This document shows, one piece after another, positions 43,900 through 55,100 of a stretch of DNA of 64,000 nucleotides. The DNA comes from Globodera rostochiensis (lineage: Eukaryota; Nematoda; Chromadorea; Rhabditida; Heteroderidae): positions 4,633,456 to 4,697,455 of the forward strand of contig JAEVLN010000002.1 in the NCBI GenBank assembly GCA_018350325.1, read 5' to 3'. Numbering within the stretch: the stretch's first letter is position 1; every line of letters starts with the position of its first letter. A program made the translations under genes and the position numbers. Below the pieces are notes generated by a model. The model was not told where the DNA came from and did no database searches. It was given only the letters and a program-made list of their open reading frames with translations.

Positions 43900-45895
43900 T
43901 AAAACAACGCATAATTTTTTTCTGAAATGTATTTTTGCGTTTTTAGTGGGCTCAGCAAGTGGAGAAACATGCTAAAGCGCATAAGTTAAGGTTTATTAAG
44001 GACGACCGTTTTTTGAGGATATGAACAACGACGAAAAATGCAAAAAATAAATAATAAGTTGTTAATTATGAAATTAATAATTATAAAGTATAGAAATTTA
44101 AAGGTTGTAATTTTTTTTAATTAAAAATAATTTAAATACTTAAAAGCCCATGCAAGAATAAGCCTTGTAAATACCTAACAAATAAAAATAAATAAATAGC
44201 TATAAAAATCGTATAGAAGGAAAATAACCGAAATAATAAACGAATTGTAGTGTTGGGAATAAATAATATTTACTCTTGAGTATTTAAAATAAATTCGTTC
44301 TTATACACATAAAACACTTTCAAATATGCATTAATATTTTAAAAAATCATATTTATTAATAAATTTGGTCACAACCATCGCCTCCAGGATATGTTCAAGC
44401 GATTCAGGAAGAAGCAGATGTACTGAGACAAGACTACAAATTGACAATAAAACAAAAACAGAAAAAGTAACATTAAATGTAATAAACAATTTAACAAGGC
44501 TTTTTATTTAAAGAAAAAAAATATTTCTATTCATACAAAGACCCTTTTCAATGCTATATGTAGAGAGTGCTAAATAACAAAAAAATGCGTATCGCATCAC
44601 CAAGATAAGCGACGATGATGAAGAAGAAATAGAATATATTGGCATTGGGCAAGCAAGTTCGTATTAATTCTTTTTAGCAAAACCAAAAAATAATTGCATT
44701 AAAGGGACGTGTAAGCGGATTTCGACAGCAAGATCTTAAGAAAATATATTAATTATTAAAACAATTTTTGTTTATTCAAAAATGTAACTAAGAGCTTCAA
44801 ATAATCAATGTAGAACGAATTTAAAATTTAAAATTTTAATTGAATACAAATTGAAACTAAACATAATATACTGTATTTACAAATAAAAACAATGTTTTGT
44901 CATCTAAAATAGCGTTCGATTCTATAAAGGAATTGAACCCAGAATCGAGAACAAATGTTTAACAAGTTTAAATTTATTAATTGCATAATTTAAAATCCCA
45001 AAGGTATAAAGTATTATTTAAAATTCTTATTTTAAATATTGTTTTTTAATTATAAACAAAATAAAAATTAGAAATTTTCAAAAAAAACAACCAAACATAA
45101 AATGTACTTTTAACTTTCAAATGAAAAACTCATAACAAACGATAATTAATCTTTTATATCCTTATATAAAACATCAAATAATTCTAAATAAGTTCCAGAT
45201 AAAATAAATATTCTATAAAAAATGCAATTTTTATTTAAAGCTTTTAAAGAGCCATCTTTCAGCTAGCCAGTGAAGTACTTACACATAGTGTAAACCGCAC
45301 CGGGTGGACATGCAGAAAAAACATTTCAACGTTTTAGGGGAGACAAGCAAATTCCGACGACTTCTCTATGAAAAAATAATAATTACGACAATAAATTTTT
45401 TCAGTGTTCTTATCTACAATGTAACCAAAGATAAAATGCACAAAATAAATTCTCACAAATTAAATATTTTATTTCTGGAATAAATAGCTATCATTGGTTT
45501 GGAGCTGGTATCGTCAGTACAGTATTCCAAAGCCAAGTTTTTACAAGTAATCACATTAGTGATCAGTCATGCTTTGATCAGAGAACCAAGCTTAATCTCC
45601 TTTTAATTGAAAATTAATAAAAAAAAAAATTATATGGAAAAACCGTTTTAAAATGATTAAATCTATCTTTACGAAAGGATCAAATACGTTAATTCATAAT
45701 GTAAATCGATTCAGAGTATATTAGAAATCTTTCAAATAACCATAAAAAGCATTATTCGGTTACATTGTAAAATTAGTAATAAAAAAAGATAATAATATAT
45801 TAATTCAATTTTATGATTTGTTTTATATTTAAATGTGTTCAAGGTGCTTTTCTTTTTATTAAAAGTATTGAAATCTTATGTAAAATTAAGCTAAG
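43900..45895 (+). repeat. Duplicated block, partner of 26800-29650
   Basis: Carries the partner of the 27409 exon (44366-44470), the partner of the 28435-28620 segment (44580-44720), and the frameshifted partner of the 28866 exon (45283-45365). 44730-44990 is an insertion relative to copy 1. Confidence 0.85.
44366..44470 (+). CDS. Candidate exon, partner of 27409
   Basis: Reads WSQPSPPGYVQAIQEEADVL, then RQDYKLTIKQKQKK, and TAA. It differs from the 27.4-kb copy by one amino-acid insertion and a few substitutions, with the frame preserved. Confidence 0.4.
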   Translation, partial: WSQPSPPGYVQAIQEEADVLRQDYKLTIKQKQKK

Positions 45896-46617
45896 AACAA
45901 AGATAATCTTCGTAAAACCTAATAAAAAAAGCAAAACAATAAAGAATAGAATAATTATTGTATTGTTAAATATTCCTTAATATTTAAACAAAATAAAGTT
46001 ATTAAAAGCAAATATAAAGCTTTAGATTATAATAGTGTACTTTATAAATTTATTGAATTTTATTCTTAAGGTAATAGTGAATTATTTCAAAGAAAAGGCA
46101 TTTGTCATGAAACTGCATTTAGTAAAGAAATGTATACATGCTTATATATATTTATTTGTTACTCTGTTAATAAAACCGCTGTAAAAAGTCAATTTTATAA
46201 TTAATATAAAATATATAGAAATAATAAACTAATAAAATAAAAATCAAAATAAATTATATTTAAGGGTATATAAAAATATGTTTTGCAAATAAAAGACGGA
46301 GGAGAACAGCGTTGTAAGCCAGGGGGCAAGTCTTTACCAGTTTAAGCTGTGGATTTATTTATTACAATTTGAATTCCTTATAAATAAATTGTTAAAAAAT
46401 TAAACAAATTTAAGTTTAATAAAAAAACATTGAAATGCTCAAGAAAAATATAAATTTCTGAATTTACTTTATGTTGGAAGAAAATAAATGCACAATTTGC
46501 AATCCACCAAACTGTAGAAGAATTAATAAATATAAAATAAATTCATTTTAAACCTAATTGCACTAAGAAAAAGCAACATTTGCAACTTATAATTAATCAC
46601 TCCTTCACTTTGTGCAA
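45896..46617. other. A-rich intergenic sequence
   Basis: No supportable feature. A short GC-richer patch is seen at 46295-46330. Confidence 0.45.
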
Positions 46618-46928
46618 ATGGAAAATGCGGTGCGGGAGGAGGACGTGCCAGTTCATGCAATTATGGAAAGTCCGTGGGCACACCAGAGCAGTTCCACGCC
46701 ATTCGTCGCGTTCTCGGAATCTTCCTGAATTTTGCTTCAATTTCTTAATAAATATCATTTAGAAACGCAGAAGGCGTTTACGCACCACATGTGGAAGCAC
46801 CACGACCAGGCAAAGGTCGCCAATCAAAAAAACAAATAAAAATAAAATCTCGGAATCGGTTCTTAAAAAATAATTTGTATTGGGGTTTATTTCATTGTTT
46901 TTGTGTTAAATTTGAGCCATCGGAATAA
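46618..46928 (+). CDS. Candidate coding locus, two open segments
   Basis: The first segment starts with ATG (46618) and reads MENAVREEDVPVHAIMESPW, ending in TGA 46726. A second open stretch (about 46754-46928) reads AEGVYAPHVEAPRPGKGRQS, then a Lys-rich part, and ends KFEPSE at a TAA overlapping AATAAA. A GTCCGTGG donor-like site in the first segment and an AACGCAG acceptor-like site could join them as one gene with a roughly 100-nt intron. GC content is well above the flanks. The minus strand is also partly open. The region is absent from the first duplication copy. No family was recognised. Confidence 0.4.
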
Positions 46929-46929
46929 A

Positions 46930-48699
46930 GCGAATTTATTGTGCTTATTGCTTCTGGCATTTTTGCCACCACGCCCCAACGCCAACTCCTCCCAAATCTA
47001 CCTGAGCGCGACCCAATTCCCACATAAAATATAGTTTAATTTTCAAAATGTATTGAAAAAAAATATATTTAAAATCCTTTTCAAAATTGATGAAAACCGA
47101 TAAAAAGTAATTTTTAATTAACTTCATTTATTACATAAAAACTAAATACATAAGAAAATAAATAAAATAATCATTTTTATTATTATTATATAAGAGAAAA
47201 ATATAACTTTTAAGAATAAAATAGTTAAATTAATAAAAGCATTTAATTATCAAACCTATCATCGCATTTTTCCTGCGCATTTGCCTCATTGAACAGGATA
47301 TAAGATTTTATAAATTAAATTTTTTTCCAATTATCTTTGATTCAACATTAAAAATGCAATGCAAATTGAGTATACATTTTTTTATTACGTGAATATTTTT
47401 AAATCGGAGAGAGACAGTTTGCACTCGAAACCCCAAAACAAAGAAAGGAAAACTTGAAATATGAATTGTTCAGAAAATTTATAATAAAAGCAGATAAATT
47501 ATAAATTATGTAAAATAATAGTGTATTGTCCACTTGGTTTTACAATTACAAATTTTTCATTGCTAAAACAAAAAAAACCTTAAGTTGAAGCAGTCTCAGC
47601 GAAGTAAAATCTTAAAATAAAAAATAATTGAAAATGGGTTAAAAAAATATATTATTGATCGATCCATCTGATAATATTCAAAAAACTCTAAACAAAAAAT
47701 TTTTAATTAGCGAAGGTTTTGTTGTAATTTAAAAATCAATAAATATTGATCAAAAATATTATATTATTTCACAAAGTAAATTGACGCCATAAAAAAAAGA
47801 TTTGTATTAAAACATTTTCAAATCAAAATTCGAAGAGCCATTATGCTTAAGTATTTAAAAGCATAAAACAATAAAATAAAAAACGAATATTTATAACTAA
47901 AAAAAAATTATAAATAAATTTTTAAAACATAACGGCATTTGCATTTAGGACCAATTTTTCGCCTGGGGAGAACACTAATAAAATTGCATCTTCGGCGCAC
48001 AAATAAAAGGAGCGAAAAATAAATTTATAAAAATAAAAGTTTAGTCGGACTTAATAAAATATAATTAATGTTTCCGACATAATTTACTTATTTGTAAAAC
48101 AAAAGATACAAGCTAACTAATAAAAGCAGGTGGTTAATCAAAATGATAATAAATAAATCTGTAGTTTTGTTTTTGTAAATCATAGAATAAAATAACAATT
48201 CGCTCATTATATTTTAATGAAAAATCAAACAAAATATAATAAGCAATAGTTTACAATAATAAAGTTTTGAGTTTATGAAAGGCTGAATATTGCATTGGAG
48301 TGTGTGTGTCTTTTGTATTCAAAAAATTGGTATGACTCGGAAAAATACATCATAATTTAAAAATTATCACTAAATACTAAATCAAAAAACTTTTTCAAAA
48401 AGTATCGAATTTAAAAATATTCAAATAGATAAATAACACAAATAAAGAAAGAAAATAATTATCGTATTAGAAAAAATTATGACGATGACGTATAAAAATG
48501 CAATAATTTGCTTGCCAAAAGTTTAAAATAAATATTATGCATAACCAAAGGCAAACATAAAAAAATACAATAACCCTGGTGCGTACTTGGTTCTGTCAGT
48601 TTAATTTGGACCAATAAAATTATTTATAACATGCTAATAAGTTACATTAAAATTAAAAACATCAATAGCCAAACAATTTTATTTGACCTTTAAAAATAA
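46930..48699. other. A-rich intergenic, GC patch at 46945-47030
   Basis: The patch is open in several frames on both strands, including LLLLAFLPPRPNANSSQIYL on the + strand, which looks like a signal peptide without a start. No model is called. The rest holds nothing recognisable. Confidence 0.35.
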
Positions 48700-49620
48700 A
48701 CCCAAAAACAGGAAGAATCAATTTTACACTTCAAACAGAAAAACAATAAGTTTTTAAATCAACAAATTACGTAATCTGACTTTACTGACCAAGTCTCCGG
48801 CATAAGTTAAATTTGTATCTTTGAAATTAAAGTATTTTATGGAAATATGGAAAAAAATGGAATAAATTTATAAAATTGATCTTATTGAAAATTTTATCTG
48901 AATCAAAGAAGATGCTGAGAAAAAACATGCTTTTTAAATTAAGTATTGAAATAATTCAAAACAAATTTCATTTTATAATCAAGTAGTAAAATTTAAATAA
49001 GTTCTTTAACATTTTTTAAATATTAAAAGGCAAACTGGCAGCATCAGTAATAATAATAATAAAAAAATTTGTTCTAAATTAACAATTAGCCCAATAATAT
49101 AAAATATTAAACCATAATTTGTTTTGTTATTAAACATTTTTTCGAATTAGATTGAAGGACACGACCTTCAATGCCACGCGGTTGTAAATATTTACCTATT
49201 ATAATAAATAACAATGCTGAGATACACCTTCGTAAACGAACTAATTTAGAGTACACTTGAAGCAGCACCAATTCGAGAGAAATGTTCCTGGAACACAACT
49301 TGAACAAGGTCCTACATTACGATATATATAAAAACTAATTAAAAATATTGGATACATTTTACAGTTTAAACAAAGGTAATTAACGAATAATCTAATTAAG
49401 TTAAACTAAAATAAATGCAATATTTTAATAATGCAATTTTTATAAATTGTTTTAATAAAAGAACTACTTAAGAAAGTTTTGCAATGATTAATGAAAAATT
49501 TGTTTATTACAAAATTTTAATGATAAAAAAATCGAGTTTTGAACGAAAAGGCTAAGTTTATTAAACGCTATTCAATAAATTTTACCGAATTAAAAAAGGA
49601 TTCAGGCAGATTAAGGCATT
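48700..49620 (+). repeat. Duplicated block, partner of 32861-33560
   Basis: See the partner entry. Confidence 0.85.
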
Positions 49621-51561
49621 CAATTGAGAATATTTTTTAACGCTTACTAACGATCATGAATCTTAATGATTAACCTAAAGTATTTACAAATTTAGTTAAA
49701 TAAACATTTTATAAAAAAATTTTCACGAATGAATAATTTTTACAAATGTTTGCATCAATACCAGAATTTAACAAAATTGTATTTACAAAATAAGTCTATT
49801 GTATCAAAATAATCAATGTCTTTGACGAAAAAACAAATTATAAGATTACAATGACTGTGGTCATCTGTCAGCTAATGTTAGTGTAAGACAAACAAAAATG
49901 CTCGAAATCAAAACCAATAAATTGAATAAAATAATGAATTACAGATACTAATAAAGTTTAAATTAAAAACTCTGGATTAAACCACTGTCTAAAACAATAT
50001 CGCCAAAAAAATAAAAGACCAATTTCAATGCTTAAAATTATTAAACCCATGGAAAGTCAAAAATGTGTATAAAACGAGCATGTGTTGCTTGATTTTACTA
50101 CTTACTTGTTTTTTAGTATTATGTACTTCTTTGAATAATGCTTGAAAAAATTATTTTAGTTTTCCCGTCAACATTTAAAAATGCGACAAATTAAAATTAT
50201 GGTTATACAAACCTTTAAAATATAAATATCTTTGCAACAACATAAAAAGTTAAAGAAGCTGCGCATTGGTTGTCAACATCAAATCAAATGGAGAGTGGCT
50301 TTATCTTTTCACTGCAACCGTTATCGGAGCAGGGAAATGATAGGTGATATTCTTCTCAAAGTCAAATAATCACTCTATTAAACTTCGTTTATTTAGATAA
50401 AATTTCCAAATTAATACAAACTAGTCAATAAAAAATTAGACAAATTTTTAACTTAAAAATTCAATTATAAAAAAACAAAAATTAATTAGCAAATTAATGC
50501 CCCAACAAACACACATTTTAATGTTCACAAAGAAGTTCAGAATCATTTAAAACCTTATTTATAAACCTATCTTTTAAAAGTTTGTACCTATATTAAATAT
50601 TTATTTGGAATAAAAATTTTCATGCCAAAAAATTTTGCAGTCCAATTTTGTGTAAAAGAAAATCAAATACAATAATACAATATTATATTTTTATTAGTAA
50701 AAGTTTTTATAAAATAATTTACAAAGGAATGCTAATACTAACTAAATAAATAACAACTAAAAATATAAATTAACCATAAAATTGGAGGTTAAAAACGATA
50801 ACAATAAGAAAGTCAGCTTTCTACCGTCACGTTCAATAAAACGTCTATTGGTTTATACCTGAAATATATTGCAACCAGACTCGTAAAGACGACATTGAAC
50901 CCTGGTTCTACACTGTAATGTTTTCAATTGGTAAAAAAGTAAACTATTTGAAAAAATGCAAGCAAACGCTGGATGGCTCAAACTCTGTGGATGTCTAAGG
51001 TCAGCATTCCTTTAAAAGCTAATCAACATGGAAAGTTGAACTAAAAAATAATTACAGCTTTTGGATGGGAAAAAATTTAATTAATTCTCTTGATTAAAAT
51101 TTAAGCAAAAAAAGTTTATAAAATTTCAAATGATTCAAATATAATTTAAGATGTAAATACAAAAATAAACTTATAGAATAATTTTCTTTAATAAAATTAA
51201 AAAGGGTCGTAGGCTAGAGCCACCCTAGCAGAGTGTGCAAATAATCATTAAATATCATTAAGCCAGAAGAAATCAAGCGCAAAATTGACAGCGTATTATG
51301 TCCAGCCATCAAGTGAAGTAAGAGTTATCTTACCTGAAAAATAAATATTCAGTATTTAACACTAAAGCAATTTCTTAAGAAAGAAAATGTTATTAATTAC
51401 AAAAAGCAAAAGCAAATCTTCATCAGGTTATTTTATAAATCGAAGATTTTTTATTCAATTACTGTAAGATAATAAATAAAAACCATAATAGGCTTAAAAT
51501 TTCACGAGTGAAATGTTAGTCTTGGAAGACACTACAAATATTTTTATACATTTTTTAATAA
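49621..51561. other. A-rich intergenic sequence
   Basis: Minor GC-richer patches at 50270-50340, 50810-50900 and 51220-51310; none gave a convincing frame. Copies of the duplication do not extend here. Confidence 0.4.
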
Positions 51562-51714
51562 AAAAACAGTTTCATTTCGAAAAAAAAAAGATTGCAAATT
51601 AAGCAACCCTATTTGCAAAATAAAGCGGTTTGTGGCTGCAAGTTCGGCGTGCCGGAGTCGGCGCTTCCGTTTGAGCATTTGCCAGTGGCTGAGGAGACTA
51701 CCTGGACGAGCTAG
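51562..51714 (+). CDS. Candidate exon, strand uncertain
   Basis: A 50-codon + strand frame reads KKKRLQIKQPYLQNKAVCGC, then KFGVPESALPFEHLPVAEET, and ends at TAG. The minus strand has a 62-codon ATG ORF (51544-51732) through the same GC-rich sequence. The + frame looks more natural in composition. No family was recognised. Confidence 0.3.
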   Translation, partial: KNSFISKKKRLQIKQPYLQNKAVCGCKFGVPESALPFEHLPVAEETTWTS

Positions 51715-51812
51715 GACGTGATAATGTAACATTTTTTAAAATTAAACTGCTATTAATATTTACCATGTCAAATAAATTCTATTTTGGTTATACATTTAAT
51801 TTTATAACGCAG

Positions 51813-51917
51813 GGTTCGAAAAAGACATGGAAAACCTTCATCAACAACAAAGAGATTACCCACCGCAAAGAGTTGCACAACTCACTAAATGATCCTAAAG
51901 CTTCCGATATTTCCTGA
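51813..51917 (+). CDS. Candidate terminal exon
   Basis: A TTTTATAACGCAG acceptor precedes a 34-codon frame: GSKKTWKTFINNKEITHRKE, LHNSLNDPKASDIS, then TGA. A second frame (MENLHQQQRDYPPQRVAQLT) is open in the same stretch. It may belong with 51562-51714. The minus-strand ORF 51788-52048 is hydrophobic and T-strand biased and is treated as a shadow. Confidence 0.35.
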   Translation, partial: GSKKTWKTFINNKEITHRKELHNSLNDPKASDIS

Positions 51918-54106
51918 AAACGTAACGTAATGAGGTTGAAAAAAGATAATCTATGAACATGAGTAAAGAAATTTGGGTTAGCAACAAAATTAAACAATAT
52001 AAAGGCTATATGGTTAAATATTAACACAGTACATATCTGCCCCTTCATTTTATGTTTAAGACACGACCTTTAAACAAGTATGTTTTTAAATGATTTGTAT
52101 TGATTTGCAGAAAACTTAAAATAATTAAATATTTCTTCAAAGGAATAAGACACGTAAGGTTAGAAATTAAATTATGACCTAAAAAATAACCAATTATATG
52201 ACAAAGTATACATATTTCAAAACTATTATATTATATCTAAAATATTTCAATTTTTTATATAAATTTAAAGTTGTAAAGGATGTCACGAGCATCCTGAAAT
52301 GTTGGAGCTCCGCCGCCAAATTGTTAAAATGTCATTTTACTTTTTTATAAATAATTTTGTTATAAATTACTTAATTTAAAAGTTCTTGTTACACATTTGT
52401 TGAAGTACATAACATATTCAACAGGTTCCGCTGATGAGACTGCTTTAAAAAGAGTGCAACGCTATTGAATAAAAAGGAAATTAAAATAATACAACCGAAA
52501 CCCCTAGCTAATGTATAATTTCAAGAACAAATATAAAAATTAAAATATATTTACTCAATTTTTGTTCATTATAAAGTTATTAACAAAGTGGGGTAGCGGA
52601 AAAAATGATCCAAAATAAAAGAAAGCTTTACTAAAAATGTAAAATTGCCGAAACGGAATCTTCTTTTATAAACTCGATTTCAAACCAAGACTCCCGCACA
52701 TAGCGCTTTGACTGAAATATTTATTAATTAAATAGTTATTTAATTATATGTAATAATTATAAAAAATTTTATTAAAAACAAAAACTTAAAATGAATAAAC
52801 AACACTTGTTCGTGCAAATTATCTTGTTAATACATTAAATCAAAGCTAAATAACCTATTATACAATTTAAATATTATGTTAATGGAATTTTTTTGTTTTA
52901 ATTAAGTAAATACATATACATTTATATTATTATCTTAAAAAATAGTATTTGCTACGAAAGGAAAGATGCATTTCCCAAAACGCCTTTAAACGCCACAAAC
53001 TTCATAGAATTATTTTCTTTTTCTAAATATTTTTAAATTAATTTTAAAATAATAAACATGATTTTTAAAGCTTTGGCCAGTTTCTCAAACAAAATTCGAA
53101 TAAAGAGTGACGGAAGAAACAATAATTAGATTTAAAGCAAACTCAACAACAATCAAAAATTTTTTTCTTATTTGAAGCTTTTAAAATAAACTTTAAATAA
53201 ATAGACAAAAATTGCTTTATCAAAACTTCTGTAAATAAAATCAAAGCAAAAAATATTTTTAATTATTGTATTTAAAGGAATGTCGTTATCTTATTTAAAT
53301 AAATTTTAATATAATCTAGAGGCTTTAAAAAATAAATGTGTAAAAAAATTAAAGAAGCTAATAAAAATAAATTAAATTACCAAAAATATTAACCAGGCAA
53401 AAAAAAATGGAGCAGCTTTATATGCAAGCTCACAATATTCCTCAGCAAGACAAGAAGGGTTAATGCTAAACATTAATATATAAATCGAATTTAAAACAAT
53501 GCGCAAGTTAACTCCAAATAAATTAATACAAAAGCAAACAAAGAGATATTTTTATTTTTATTGCTTGTAGAAAAGGATTTCTTGAATAATAAAAAGTGTT
53601 TGAAAACTGCATTAAAATTAATGGTAAAAAAATTAAAGAAGCTAATAAAAATATTATTACATAAAAATATAAGTAGAAAAAAATTTTTAATTTTGTAATG
53701 TTGGTCATTTTTAAACCCAATACAATGCAAGACATCAAAGAAGGCCGGCACTTTGGTAATTGAGTCTTGTCTTTTCTGAATGCCTCTTATCCCTGGAAAT
53801 TGGTGGTTTTATTGCGCTCGAAGCGACGAATTCTTTTGGCTGGGGACAAAGTTGACCACTGCTTAAAAAATGCAAAAAATTACGCATACTGGCTTTCAAA
53901 ATTAGGAATTAGTTGATAGAAAATTAAAATTGACAATTTAAAGCGGTGCCCGGTTTAAAAACTTGAAAATTAAGGAAAAAATTGTAAAATGGATACACTT
54001 CAGTACAAACGTAAAATGAAACCCTTTCTCCGAGACAACTTAAACAGAAGACAACTGTGCACAGAAGCCCGGCCAGGGCTGGCTCTTAAGGGGTCGATTG
54101 GTATAT
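51918..54106. other. A-rich intergenic sequence
   Basis: 51925-52040 repeats 37670-37770. 53565-53695 on the + strand reads EKDFLNNKKCLKTALKLM after a GCTTGTAG acceptor-like site. It is opposite a hydrophobic minus-strand ORF, and both are weak. No gene is called. Confidence 0.35.
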
Positions 54107-54240
54107 ATCAGGGCTGGGCAAATTTCGGATTTCGGATTTTAAATCGTTTCGGATTTTTGGGGTTTCGGAAATTTGGTTTCGGATTAAAAAACCCAGGAAC
54201 CGTAAAACCCTGGAACTTTATCACTGTGCAAATTTCAGAC
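54107..54240 (+). mobile_element. Solo hAT-type terminus with TTTCGGATT array
   Basis: CAGGGCTGGGCAAATTTCGG starts abruptly and is followed by repeated TTTCGGATT words, as in hAT ends with subterminal arrays. No opposite end was found downstream, so this is a truncated element. The ORF at 53989-54318 spans the boundary and is not a gene. Confidence 0.55.
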
Positions 54241-54827
54241 ATATCGAAAGACAGGGAATGCCGGTATATCTTTTCCCTCGCGCGTATAGTACCTACTTTT
54301 GAGATATATATAATTTAGAATTGCAGAATAAAAATCATTTGTACCTTTTGAAAAATTCATTTATCAATTAAAAAAATACTTTTTACTTTAAACACGTTTA
54401 ATTTAAATTAGATGATATATTTGAACTTAATATCCAAAAAATGTTTTAAAATAAAATGTAAATTAACAAGTCAAAAGGTGAAAACTTATTCGCCCATTAA
54501 TGTTTATCTGAAAACGCAATGAATTACCAGACCATCCATAATTGTGGGCTTGTGGATTGATTCTGAGAAAATTAGCGTAATGTGTAATTTTACTAAAACC
54601 TGTTAAAATAATTCCTCAATAAAATATTTATAAAATAAATAAAAATTTAAATATTAAAGGTACTATGAACAATTTTGATAGAGTTAAATTTGTTCAACGG
54701 CAAAATCAAGATTCAACCCCCTACCAAATATTTACGAAATAGAAAAATTTTTTAAAAGGCAAATAAACACCAAAAAAGGACTTCATTGAACTACAAAAGC
54801 AACTAATTATGGCGGCCTAAAATTTAA
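54241..54827. other. A-rich intergenic sequence
   Basis: Nothing supportable was seen. Confidence 0.4.
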
Positions 54828-55100
54828 ACCGATGGAAAGACCAAAGAAGAATTAGAACAGAAAGATTTACAAAGAAGAGCTTAAGCTCTTCAGGCAAAAT
54901 GGCACGTATTAGTGCCGAAGGATGAAGAATGCCCTGTCTGCAAAGGGGGGTTTCACACTGACGAGTGTCCGCGGCTCCCGCCGCAACTGGCATTCCCGTT
55001 TGACCTCTTTATATTAAAAATACCAACTCACTATAAAGCATTAATATTTTGTATAAACAAAGATTTCAAAAAAAAAATTATCAAACATAACAACACTTGA
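54828..55100 (+). pseudogene. Zinc-knuckle-like protein fragment
   Basis: A single frame reads TKEELEQKDLQRRA, a TAA (54882-54884), then ALQAKWHVLVPKDEECPVCK and GGFHTDECPRLPP, continuing as low-complexity sequence to 55100. The Cys/His spacing (C-x2-C-x4-H-x3-C) resembles a retroelement Gag-type zinc knuckle. The GC-rich, charged lead-in also fits a Gag-like or retroelement fragment. No protease or polymerase follows. A host zinc protein is an alternative. Confidence 0.4.

Larger units (their letters stand above)
34400..49620 (+). repeat. Large diverged duplication, copy 2
   Basis: Blocks in order: 34400-34600; exon partner 38335-38395; 39710-40350; 41025-41145; GC core 41870-42125; 42210-42330; 42525-43000; 43090-43740; 43900-45895; 48700-49620. 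The order follows copy 1 (11200-33560) except that 38335 and 39710 are swapped relative to 14199 and 11820. The foldback element and the 38495 element lie only in this copy. Confidence 0.7.

Noticed and set aside
44920..44950. GGGTTCAATTCC on the minus strand as a tRNA B box
   Set aside because: No A box at the right distance, and the T-stem does not pair.
53491..53751. Hydrophobic minus-strand ORFs (86 and 71 codons)
   Set aside because: Phe/Ile-rich and on the T-rich strand, where stop codons are rare by composition; no start context or second copy.
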